Positions 22,976 through 30,149 of a stretch of DNA of 34,865 nucleotides are shown one piece after another. Position numbers and translations under genes: made by a program. The number at the start of each line of letters is the position of its first letter. Within the stretch, counting starts at the first letter, position 1. The stretch comes from Thermoplasmata archaeon (GTDB lineage Archaea; Thermoplasmatota; Thermoplasmata; Lutacidiplasmatales; UBA184). Under the pieces are notes generated by a model, which was not told the DNA's origin, did not search any database, and saw nothing but the letters and a program-made list of their open reading frames with translations. The DNA lies in contig JASHPV010000093.1 of the NCBI GenBank assembly GCA_030037875.1, positions 1 through 34,865 of the forward strand. The letters run 5' to 3'.

Positions 22976-24223
22976 ATGCAGATCTCGAAAGAAACCGAGC
23001 GACGATTTGTGCTCGGCCTGCAGGGGCTTTGGCCAGGGCGCCGCTGGAGCGGCGTTCAGGGAGTACGCGATGCACTCCTTCAGTGTCGCCGTATCCAGGT
23101 AGACCCGCTCGACATCGTCGGACGGAACCACGACCTGGTGCTCGCGAGCCGGGTGGAAGGATATCGACCCGTGGACCTCGAAAGGGTGCTCTACGAGGAG
23201 CGAACAGCGTTCGAGCACGGCGGGAACCTGAACATCTACCCGCGAGAGCGGCTCGCCCTACAGTGGTCTTGGGTCTACCACGAAGGACTCCCGGTTCGAT
23301 GGGAGGAATGGGGACGCGCCCACTCCGCGACGGTCCGTCGCGTTCGAGGGAGGATCGACCGAGGTGGCCCTTCCGGAGCCGGCGACTGGGCCGGCGGCGA
23401 GCCGGTCGAAGAATATCGATCCCGTCGACTCGAAGGGTTGGCGCTCCATTACATGTGGCGCCGCTTCGACGTCATGATCCACCACCGCGAGGGGAACCGG
23501 AAATTCTACGACCGCACCGAGCGCCTGTTCGGACGCCTTCCGGCGCCGATCTCGAGAGAAGAGACCAGGGCCGACCTCGCGCTTGAGACGCTTGGATGGC
23601 TGGGGCTGTCTGGCCATGACGGAACCCAGTTCCTGAGGATTCAGGAGGAGGGCCGCGGCCGCTCCCGTCTCTCGAAACGGCAGCTTAGGGACGGCCTAAC
23701 GGCCTCGGGACGCCTGACGGAAGTCCTCGTGGAGGGCCATCACGAATCTTCGGTGCTCAGGACTGAGGACCTCCCGTTTCTCGAGACCGTCGCCCAAGGA
23801 GAGATACCGAGGTCCTGGCAGACCCACGCCACCGAGCCCGAGACAACGTTCCTAGCTCCGCTTGACGTCACCTCGGCGCACGGTCGTTCCGAAATGCTGT
23901 TCGGCTTCGAGAATCCTTTCGAAGTCTACAAGCCCCCGTCCCAACGTCGATGGGGCTACTACGTCCTGCCAGTGCTGTTAGGGGACCGACTCGTCGGTCG
24001 CATTGAGCCGGTTCGGGACAAAATCGCGCACTCCTTACGAATAAGCCGAGCCTGGTGGGAGAAGGGCGCGAGACCGGGCGAGATCGTCAAGCCATTCTCT
24101 CGCGGTCTCGATCGGTTCGCTCGCTACCTCGAAGCACCCAACGTTATATTGGGCGAGATCGGCTCGCCCCGGTTCCGGGACGCTGTGGCGAGGGAACTTC
24201 GCCGGCTTGCCAATGGATGTTAG
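22976..24223 (+). CDS. YcaQ-like winged-helix protein (DNA crosslink glycosylase family)
   Basis: A 415-residue member of the HTH_42 / COG3214 family, whose studied members (E. coli YcaQ, Streptomyces AlkZ) unhook DNA interstrand crosslinks. The catalytic QxD motif of the YcaQ branch is visible as Q41-V-D43 in RRIQVDPLDIVGRNHD. The typical RVEGYRPVDLERVLYEERTA and later FLAPLDVTSAHGRSEMLFGF, YVLPVLLGDRLVGRIEP follow. Typical length. It begins 45 bases after site C. No comparable sequence is nearby, and the family is mostly bacterial, which supports transfer. Confidence 0.88.
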   Translation: MQISKETERRFVLGLQGLWPGRRWSGVQGVRDALLQCRRIQVDPLDIVGRNHDLVLASRVEGYRPVDLERVLYEERTAFEHGGNLNIYPRERLALQWSWVYHEGLPVRWEEWGRAHSATVRRVRGRIDRGGPSGAGDWAGGEPVEEYRSRRLEGLALHYMWRRFDVMIHHREGNRKFYDRTERLFGRLPAPISREETRADLALETLGWLGLSGHDGTQFLRIQEEGRGRSRLSKRQLRDGLTASGRLTEVLVEGHHESSVLRTEDLPFLETVAQGEIPRSWQTHATEPETTFLAPLDVTSAHGRSEMLFGFENPFEVYKPPSQRRWGYYVLPVLLGDRLVGRIEPVRDKIAHSLRISRAWWEKGARPGEIVKPFSRGLDRFARYLEAPNVILGEIGSPRFRDAVARELRRLANGC

Positions 24224-24385
24224 TGCGGTCCTTCCACAGGAGGCCTCCCGCCCCCAAGCGCTCGTGGTCGTTGTGAGTCTCGTGGCCGGAGTGATTCCCT
24301 CCGGATTCGGAACCATTGTATTGGCGGTAGGACTTGCCCGGTTGTCAAACAGCGAACCGCAACCCCTCGGCAGCAGGAGGAATCT

Positions 24386-25324
24386 GTGGAGAACCTTGGG
24401 TCGCCGAACAGAATGGGAGATTCCAACCCGACGAAACTTCCGAGATTTACCCCCCGGACCATCCCTCGACTGCTGAAGATCCGCCCCTACATCCTCAACT
24501 TCTGGGGGTTGGGCCTCCGATATTTGGTCAACGGTCGGAACCGCTCCGGGTACGACGTCAAGGTTGGCGGGGCCCGACCCCAGTCCCTGCACTGTTCAGA
24601 CCGGGCCGAGCTTGCCTTCGTCATCTACAGTGCCTACTTCGGCGTCACGCTCCTGCCCGACTCGGAGGTCGCTCCGCACGTCGAGCATCTTCTGGGTCGG
24701 TTTCGTTACATTCGGGAACGGTTGGAGAGCAAGTTTACGACTGATCAAATTCGGCTGTATTCCACGGGGGGATGGCCTGGATTCAAGGAAGCGGCCCTCT
24801 ATGCCTTGATTCGACGCGTTCGCCCCCTCGAAGTGATCGAAACCGGAGTGGGTCAAGGAATCTCCTCCACCTTCATTCTTGACGCGCTTCACGAGAACGG
24901 GAGAGGGCACCTGACATCCATCGACCTTCCCAACTTCGACCCGTCTGGGTACCGGTACGGGGACGGCACTGTAGACCGTGTGTTTGTACCGACTGAATTG
25001 GGCGCAGGGTGGCTCGTGCCGGAAGTTCTACGAAGCCGTTGGACCTTGCTCATCGGTCCGTCTCAGGACGTTCTCCCAACGCTGTCGATTCGACCCCAGG
25101 TGTTCCTCCACGATTCCATGCACACGTACGAGCACATGAAAATGGAGTTCGAGTGGGCCTGGAGTCGCCTCCCTATGGGGGGCCTCCTGGTTAGCGATGA
25201 CATCTCATGGAACAAGGCGTTCCCTGATTTTCTAGTGGCCCATGCGCCTGAGGCGGTACCTCTGTGCGTGGAAGAAGTCGGGGTGGCCCTCCGCGCAGTC
25301 CCTCCATCCGAGATCTCAGTGTAG
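24386..25324 (+). CDS. Class I SAM-dependent methyltransferase
   Basis: A 312-residue protein. A Rossmann-type methyltransferase domain lies in the C-terminal half: the SAM-binding loop VIETGVGQGISSTFILDAL, the acidic strand end HLTSIDLPNFD, and FLHDSMHTYEHM with GGLLVSDDI. This resembles the Methyltransf_24 group, which often modifies sugars or small molecules. The N-terminal 110 residues have no assigned domain. The GTG start is preceded by AGGAGG five to six bases upstream, a strong ribosome site. It shares the C-D cassette with the YcaQ-like gene, with 162 bases between them. The substrate is unknown. Confidence 0.78.
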   Translation: MENLGSPNRMGDSNPTKLPRFTPRTIPRLLKIRPYILNFWGLGLRYLVNGRNRSGYDVKVGGARPQSLHCSDRAELAFVIYSAYFGVTLLPDSEVAPHVEHLLGRFRYIRERLESKFTTDQIRLYSTGGWPGFKEAALYALIRRVRPLEVIETGVGQGISSTFILDALHENGRGHLTSIDLPNFDPSGYRYGDGTVDRVFVPTELGAGWLVPEVLRSRWTLLIGPSQDVLPTLSIRPQVFLHDSMHTYEHMKMEFEWAWSRLPMGGLLVSDDISWNKAFPDFLVAHAPEAVPLCVEEVGVALRAVPPSEISV

Positions 25325-25478
25325 GTCCGCTTCCCACTTGGCTGGCGGATGCGATTTGACCTTGCAAGCATCCGGTCGGGAGCGGGCATCGACCCCAAAG
25401 CTTCCCTTTTCCCACCTTGGCTTTGCACCGGCAAGGTCCTTTTGCGAACGGAGGGAGGGAAACACCGGCGGTCTTGGG

Positions 25479-25512
25479 AGCTCGAACTCTGGGTTCGACT
25501 CTCCCCGGTGGT
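25479..25512 (+). repeat. tRNA-derived attachment-like site D
   Basis: Left arm GAGCTCGAAC, five bases TCTGG, right half GTTCGACTCTCCCCGGTGG. The inner TCGAAC and GTTCGA pair perfectly. The right half differs from the tRNA at four of 19 positions. The distance from GTTC to CCGG is again 12 bases. Confidence 0.7.
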
Positions 25513-25603
25513 TGGCCCTTATGTGATGACGTGAGAGCTCGTTGGGTTGGTTGATCTATCTCCCACCCACTTGCTTTTGACCGAGCGGGCGGTTTCCATA
25601 GCC

Positions 25604-25960
25604 ATGAGTACGAACAAGACGATCGTCGAGAGATACATGGCAAGCACGGACCGCACGAAGGTCGGCCCCCTACTGGCCGACGATGTGGAGTGGATCGAGT
25701 GGGGCAATGGAGTCCCCCCAACCGGAGTGCGAACGCGAGGAAAGGCCGCGTTCATTCAGAATTTTGGGAACGATGAACTTCGGTCGGAGGTCAGCCGGAT
25801 GACCGAGCAAGGCAACGTGGTCGTTGTGGAGGGCACGGCTCACGTCCACAAGAAGGACGGCACCCACCTGTCCGTTCGGTTTTGCGACATCTTCGAGCTC
25901 GAGAGCGGCAAAGTGAAGCGGCTGAACTCGTTCGGGGCGCTGATCAAGGACTCCGCCTAA
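25604..25960 (+). CDS. SnoaL-like / NTF2-fold protein
   Basis: A 118-residue protein with the small cone-shaped NTF2-like fold pattern: an N-terminal helix MSTNKTIVERYMAS, VGPLLADDVEWIEWG, a GKAAFIQNF helix, then beta strands VVVVEGTAHVHKKDGTHLSVRFCDIFELESGKV. SnoaL-like proteins include enzymes and small-molecule binders of many kinds, so no reaction can be named. The ATG at 25604 is preferred to an earlier in-frame GTG because the family starts with this helix. It is the first gene of the D-E cassette, facing the DinB-like gene. Confidence 0.8.
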   Translation: MSTNKTIVERYMASTDRTKVGPLLADDVEWIEWGNGVPPTGVRTRGKAAFIQNFGNDELRSEVSRMTEQGNVVVVEGTAHVHKKDGTHLSVRFCDIFELESGKVKRLNSFGALIKDSA

Positions 25961-26063
25961 GCGAACCAAGGGAATGTCCGGGTCGATTGGCACCCAAGGG
26001 GAATCCCCGAAGCTACTCGTCGGGCACCGATGAGCCTAGGTTTCCCGTTTCGCGATGGCACCC

Positions 26064-26597
26064 CTATCTTGGAGGATTATCCTTGATCCGACCGACATCG
26101 TGCGCCCATCGGATCCAGTTGTAGATTGGCGCTTCGACGTCGATCTGCCAGAGGAGGGCATTCAGCTCGCCCAGGTGCTGGAGCTCCTCTTCGACCAAAT
26201 GCCATAGAACCTCACGGACCGGGATGTCGCAATCATGGTCCGACCCGGGGCCTTTCGGTCTGGCAATCGTACGATCTAAGTCGCTCTCCCGCAAGGCGGC
26301 CATGAACCGCCCGATGTGTGTCTGGAGGTACGTCTCGAACTCCTTCAGCTGCGCGACTGTAGGGGGATCACCGATTTCCGGCTCGGGAGGCGGGAATGCG
26401 TCCGGCGAGCAGTTCTTTATCCAGAAGTATAGCGCCCCCGAAGAATGCGCTAGGATGTCGACAAGCGACGGGTAGGACGCACCCCGGTCACGAGAGAGCT
26501 CCTGGGGTGGAAGCTTTGCGAATGTCTCCAGGTAGCCGCCGCGCGAGGCGGCAAGGTAGTCGAACCACTCCCGCAGCGTATCCAGCTCGGAGACCAT
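26064..26597 (-). CDS. DinB-family metalloprotein
   Basis: A 177-residue four-helix-bundle protein. The three metal-binding histidines typical of DinB/YfiT proteins are visible: H51 in DILAHSSG, H133 and H141 in VLWHLVEEELQHLGEL. The N-terminal LREWFDYLAASRGGYLETFAKLP and the mid-region helix fit the family. Members in bacteria include thiol-dependent S-transferases and damage-inducible proteins of unknown role. It is read toward the SnoaL-like gene. Weak TATA-like TTTACGAT lies about 28 bases before the ATG. Confidence 0.85.
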   Translation of the reverse strand: MVSELDTLREWFDYLAASRGGYLETFAKLPPQELSRDRGASYPSLVDILAHSSGALYFWIKNCSPDAFPPPEPEIGDPPTVAQLKEFETYLQTHIGRFMAALRESDLDRTIARPKGPGSDHDCDIPVREVLWHLVEEELQHLGELNALLWQIDVEAPIYNWIRWAHDVGRIKDNPPR

Positions 26598-26982
26598 GTC
26601 GATGCTCGGTCAGACTCTCATCGTAAAGAGGCCTTTCATGGAGGAGGGTGGAACGGGGTAGGACAGCCGGCATGCCTCAGCTGTGGGGAGTTGAACGGAG
26701 CGTTTACTCTCCTCCGGTGGCGGCCAATTTTCGGGAGTCCCACGGCTCGCGATATGCCGCGCGGGTCGCTTCGCTCACAACTTCGGGGTCGTCGTTGGCA
26801 AGATCGCGTCCACTTTCAAAGCAGAACCAGAAACTGGGACCTGGGTTCCGGGTGGAAACCGCAGACTTGCTACATCGCCGTCGGCAAAGGTCACAGCTCA
26901 TGTAGGATGCCGGGAAGATTTGGTATACCGTTTCAACACCCCAAAGCCGGGTTAAGTTCCGCGATCGATCAGTCGTGGATCC
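26598..26982. other. Non-coding stretch around site E, with VOC promoter
   Basis: Apart from site E at 26687-26720 and a TATA-like GTTAAGTT at 26951-26958 before the VOC gene, I see no gene or clear RNA element. Short open frames here are not protein-like. Confidence 0.4.
26687..26720 (+). repeat. tRNA-derived attachment-like site E
   Basis: Left arm GGAGTTGAAC, five bases GGAGC, right half GTTTACTCTCCTCCGGTGG. It keeps the GAAC, five-base gap and 12-base offset to CCGGTGG, but five of 19 bases of the right half differ from the tRNA. Confidence 0.65.
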
Positions 26983-27411
26983 ATGAAGCCTCGTGTGACC
27001 GTGCTTACGCTCGGAGTGGACGATCTGGACCGCGCGCTTCGATTTTACCGGGAGGGCCTAGGGCTGGATACGGAAGGAATAGTTGGCGCTGAACTCGAGC
27101 ACGGAGCGGTCGTGTTTTTTTCTTTGCAAGGAAATCTAATGCTCGCGCTCTATCCCCGGAAGGAAATCGCGTGGGATGCGAGGGTCGAGGCGCAGCCGAG
27201 GAGTTCGACGGAGTTCACCATCGGTCACAATGTCAACAGCAAAGAGGAAGTGAACGACGTGATGACCCAAGCTCGGGCGGCCGGCGCACAAATCGCGAAA
27301 CCCGCCGGGCCGACATTCTGGGGAGGCTACGCGGGTTATTTTCTCGACCCCGACGGACACCTGTGGGAAATCGCCTGGAACCCCGAACTCCGGGTCGAAG
27401 AGGGCCCGTAG
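26983..27411 (+). CDS. VOC (glyoxalase/bleomycin-resistance fold) protein
   Basis: A 142-residue protein with paired beta-alpha-beta-beta-beta modules: VTVLTLGVDDLDRALRFYREGLGL at the start, and AGYFLDPDGHLWEIAWNP near the end, where E129 is the usual metal ligand. The first module has no clear metal His. Members include glyoxalases, dioxygenases and drug-binding proteins; the substrate is unknown. It is the sole gene of the E-F cassette and has its own TATA-like box about 29 bases upstream. Confidence 0.88.
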   Translation: MKPRVTVLTLGVDDLDRALRFYREGLGLDTEGIVGAELEHGAVVFFSLQGNLMLALYPRKEIAWDARVEAQPRSSTEFTIGHNVNSKEEVNDVMTQARAAGAQIAKPAGPTFWGGYAGYFLDPDGHLWEIAWNPELRVEEGP

Positions 27412-27460
27412 GTCGGGACTCACAGGTCACCCCCGAGCGTCGAAGGTGGCTCTTCGCCGG

Positions 27461-27494
27461 GAGTTTGAACTGTTGCTTCGAAGCCCTCCGGTGA
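27461..27494 (+). repeat. tRNA-derived attachment-like site F
   Basis: Left arm GAGTTTGAAC, five bases TGTTG, right half CTTCGAAGCCCTCCGGTGA. Five of 19 bases differ from the tRNA, including the first and last, but the spacing from CTTC to CCGG is still 12 bases. It is the most distal copy found. Beyond it lies the SDR gene and then ordinary-looking genes, so it probably marks the far end of the array. Confidence 0.55.
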
Positions 27495-27515
27495 TCGGCA
27501 AAATGGGGTCGCGGG

Positions 27516-28280
27516 TCATTCCCGCCACATGTTGTCGAGCACGATGACCGGATAAGAGCAAACTCGGGGCGCGGTGATGGCAAACAGGACCGCTTCCACG
27601 ACTTCGCGGTTCGTGAGCCGGCCATGCGCCGCTGGCTCCCGCACTTCGTTCCATTCCGGCGCCAAGGGGTCGGTGTCGTCAAAGTCGGGAGGGTAGATCG
27701 CGGACACGCGAATCCCGTGCTCTTTGAGCTCCATGCGCAGCTTGTCACTGAATCCGGACTGGGCGTGTTTCGCGGCGTGGAAGACCGCTGACGCCTCCCC
27801 CGAGCTTTGGCCGAGCAATGCCGCCGTAGAAACGACCGTGACGATGTCGGCCGCGGCCGATCGCCGCAGTGCCGGGAGAAGCTCCTTGGTCACCAGGACC
27901 GTTCCCGTAACGGCCGCCGCAAGGGTCTCGGCGATCGTAGCCTCCGTGAGGTCTTCGAGCCTCCCCGGGAGCCAAGGGGCGGCATTGTTGATCAGTACGT
28001 CGACGACCGGCGCGAGGGTCAACGTACGCCGGCACGCCTCTCGGATACTGTCGGCATCGGCGAGATCACATTGTGCGCTGGTGGGCTCCCGTCCCGTGCG
28101 CGTCTGGATGGCCGCGGCCACGAGAGCCAACCGAGATGAATCGCGGCCCCACAGAACGAGCTCAGCACCCAGATCCGCGGCAACAATGGCTAGCGCGCGC
28201 CCCAACCCGCGAGCGGCGCCGGTAATGACTATGCGTCGCCCCGAGAGAGCCTTGTCCCCCGGGCGGGGCGATCCAAACAT
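27516..28280 (-). CDS. Short-chain dehydrogenase/reductase family protein with Phe for the catalytic Tyr
   Basis: A 254-residue Rossmann-fold protein. TGAARGLG at 20-27 binds the cofactor, VLINNAAP near 96-102 is the NNAG-type motif, and the catalytic Ser is S151 in VVSTAALLG. The YxxxK motif reads FHAAK (F167, K171): the codon is TTC, so the catalytic Tyr is replaced. It may be inactive as a dehydrogenase or use another residue. It has a TATA-like TATGATA about 25 bases before the ATG. It lies just outside site F and may be either the last cassette gene or old flanking sequence. Confidence 0.85.
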   Translation of the reverse strand: MFGSPRPGDKALSGRRIVITGAARGLGRALAIVAADLGAELVLWGRDSSRLALVAAAIQTRTGREPTSAQCDLADADSIREACRRTLTLAPVVDVLINNAAPWLPGRLEDLTEATIAETLAAAVTGTVLVTKELLPALRRSAAADIVTVVSTAALLGQSSGEASAVFHAAKHAQSGFSDKLRMELKEHGIRVSAIYPPDFDDTDPLAPEWNEVREPAAHGRLTNREVVEAVLFAITAPRVCSYPVIVLDNMWRE

Positions 28281-28517
28281 TGCGGTCTGAAACGGGTTCT
28301 ATCATATCACGATAATCGCGACGTTCGGACGCGGGACCCAAGAGACCGGCGACTTTTCCCCCAGGGGCTTATCCTCCGGGCACGGTTTCCGAAACCTTCC
28401 CCCAGAAGAAACTACACGGGCATCCGGGCGAGGTTGCCACAGGGCGCGGGACGCCGTTCGGGAAGACGGATTTTTGGGCGTTTGGCGGTCCTTCCCCGAA
28501 GCAGCACGGTCCGGGCT

Positions 28518-28530
28518 CCTTTTAAGTTCC
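28518..28530 (+). promoter_or_regulatory. TATA box of the small membrane protein gene
   Basis: CCTTTTAAGTTCC, with its TTTTAA about 25 bases before the ATG at 28548, points to a leaderless transcript. The preceding stretch 28281-28517 shows no gene beyond the divergent SDR promoter. Confidence 0.6.
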
Positions 28531-28547
28531 GGCAGGAGAACCGGGGC

Positions 28548-28709
28548 ATGTCCGCCTCTACGCCCTGGACGCCAGCGCCGCCACCGCCGACCTACGATCC
28601 AAACGCTCTGCTGCGACGGATCGACCAGACCACCACCCAGATCTTCCATTGGGTCAGGATTGGGGTCGTGGTGTTGATCGTACTCGTGCTGGTCAGCATT
28701 GTCTTCTGA
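28548..28709 (+). CDS. Small single-pass membrane protein
   Basis: A 53-residue protein: a Pro-rich start (TPWTPAPPPPTYDP), a short helix LLRRIDQTTTQIFHWV, then a hydrophobic segment to the end (VVVLIVLVLVSIVF). The membrane helix ends right at the C-terminus, so it would be a tail-anchored type protein with most residues on the cytoplasmic side. The start is set by the TATA distance. Function unknown. Confidence 0.6.
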   Translation: MSASTPWTPAPPPPTYDPNALLRRIDQTTTQIFHWVRIGVVVLIVLVLVSIVF

Positions 28710-28817
28710 CCGAGAGCCGGGTCCAACCCCCCGAGCCAAACGGCAACGGCGGGAGGTTCAGGCCAGTCCCGCTATCGGGAGAAGGAAGCGAGGTACAGTT
28801 TCCGTCCGGATAGACCG

Positions 28818-29351
28818 TCAGTCAATGTCGAGTTCTGCCTCTCGCTTCAATAGGGCGTTGGACTCGTCGCGGGTCGCGTCCTCGATATCGACCTCCGCGC
28901 CGATCATCTTACGGTCCATTTGCTGAACGATTCCGAACATCCATTCAAAATTGTGCATGATCAACGGGTCCTTGAGTGCCGTTCGCGCGCGACCGATGAC
29001 GTCGATCGGATTGCGAAGAGCGTAGTAGTAGCCGTTGATCCAGGTCCCGAAGGCTTCCCAGACCAGATACCGGTCCAGCACGTGCTGGTGCGTGAGCGAG
29101 CCCACCAGCTCGAAGAAAGCCGCGACCTCGAGGTTGGTGATGTCGTCGTGTCGGCCCGCGAGGAGCCGTTCGGCCAGTTGCTTCCGGCGTCGTCGGAAGG
29201 CCGGGGAGTCGAACCGCTCTCGAAGGGTCAATACCGCGTTCGCGCTGTTCAGGCGCTGCGAGACTCGGACCTGCCACCACAATAGAACGACCGTGCCGAT
29301 AGCGACCGCCCACGCGGCGCCGGCCGTGACCGTGGTAATGTCGATCGCCAT
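28818..29351 (-). CDS. DUF4760-like protein with N-terminal membrane segment
   Basis: A 177-residue protein with one hydrophobic segment (AAWAVAIGTVVLLWWQV) followed by a soluble helical domain, LTLRERFDSPAFRRRRKQLAERL and FELVGSLTHQHVLDRYLVWEAFGTWINGYYYAL. This arrangement matches DUF4760-type proteins, whose role is unknown. The ATG at 29351 is preferred over an upstream in-frame start at 29426; a TATA-like GTTATACTC lies about 36 bases before it. Confidence 0.7.
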   Translation of the reverse strand: MAIDITTVTAGAAWAVAIGTVVLLWWQVRVSQRLNSANAVLTLRERFDSPAFRRRRKQLAERLLAGRHDDITNLEVAAFFELVGSLTHQHVLDRYLVWEAFGTWINGYYYALRNPIDVIGRARTALKDPLIMHNFEWMFGIVQQMDRKMIGAEVDIEDATRDESNALLKREAELDID

Positions 29352-29527
29352 GGACGCCCGGTAGATTCGGCTAGCACGTCCGAGTATAACTCGGAGGACG
29401 GTAGGTTGCGAGAGGACGGACGGCAAGCGCCGGGGAGCGGCTCCCCTTTCGACGCGGTCTCGAATCCCTCTCCCCGCGCGGGTTCCGTAGGGTTACGTAT
29501 TAATCCCGGGAGAAAGTCTCGGCGGCC

Positions 29528-29968
29528 GTGGCGAGGACGGTAGAGTTTCCAGAGGGCGAGCTCGCGAAACGACTCTCGAAGGTCTCGATTCTTGCGAGCC
29601 TGTCCGGCTCCCAGTTGAAGAAGCTCGCGAAGTGGGTGAAGGTCGTCGCGTACGGAGAAGGCGAAACGATCGTCAAACGAGGCGAGGAGGGGATCGGGCT
29701 GTACTTGATCCTCGACGGCTCGGCCGAGGTCCGGCGGGGCAATCGGAGCCTTGCGCGATTGGAGGAAGGGCAGTTCTTCGGCGAGATGTCGATCTTTGAT
29801 AGCCAACCTCGGTCCGCGGACGTAACGGCTCTCCACCCTTCGAAGCTCGCCGTCGTGTCGAAGTGGGAGTTCTGGGGCTTTGCGAAGGCGGAACCCGACG
29901 TCCTGCGCGGCATCCTCGCCGAGATGACCCGACGCCTACGGTTGACCGACCAAGCCCTGTCCGAGTGA
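29528..29968 (+). CDS. Cyclic-nucleotide-binding domain protein (stand-alone)
   Basis: A 146-residue protein consisting essentially of one cNMP-binding beta-roll: KVSILASLSGSQLKKLAKWVKVVAY-type start, GLYLILDGSAEVRRG, then the phosphate-binding cassette FFGEMSIFDSQPRSADVTA, whose Glu and Arg contact the cyclic nucleotide in CRP-like proteins. No DNA-binding or enzymatic domain is attached. It starts at GTG, 27 bases after a TATA-like GTATTAATC, so it is probably leaderless. It may act as a regulator or regulatory subunit; its partner is not visible. Confidence 0.88.
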   Translation: MARTVEFPEGELAKRLSKVSILASLSGSQLKKLAKWVKVVAYGEGETIVKRGEEGIGLYLILDGSAEVRRGNRSLARLEEGQFFGEMSIFDSQPRSADVTALHPSKLAVVSKWEFWGFAKAEPDVLRGILAEMTRRLRLTDQALSE

Positions 29969-30149
29969 TCTCCTCCTCGAAACGGCATAAGCCCGGGAAC
30001 GAGCCTCTACATCGACTGAAGGTGGCTCGCTTCCGCACCGGGACTGGTCTATCGTCAATCTGTCCCGGATCGGGAAGTTCGCACGTTCACGGGAGGTGAA
30101 ATATCTCCTGCCCGTGCGCCGCGGATGCAAAACAGGGACGTAGCCGTTC

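Noticed and set aside
22658..23218. Minus-strand frame overlapping the start of the YcaQ-like gene
   Set aside because: It is antisense to the well-supported YcaQ-like gene and has no recognisable domain.
24224..24385. A further degenerate site between the YcaQ-like and methyltransferase genes
   Set aside because: ATTCCCTCCGG resembles part of the right half, but the left arm, the GAAC and the closing GGTGG are missing.
18553..27494. Classical integron with intI and attC
   Set aside because: No integrase gene is present, and the sites do not fit the attC core consensus; they derive from a tRNA. Integron-like is used only as a comparison.
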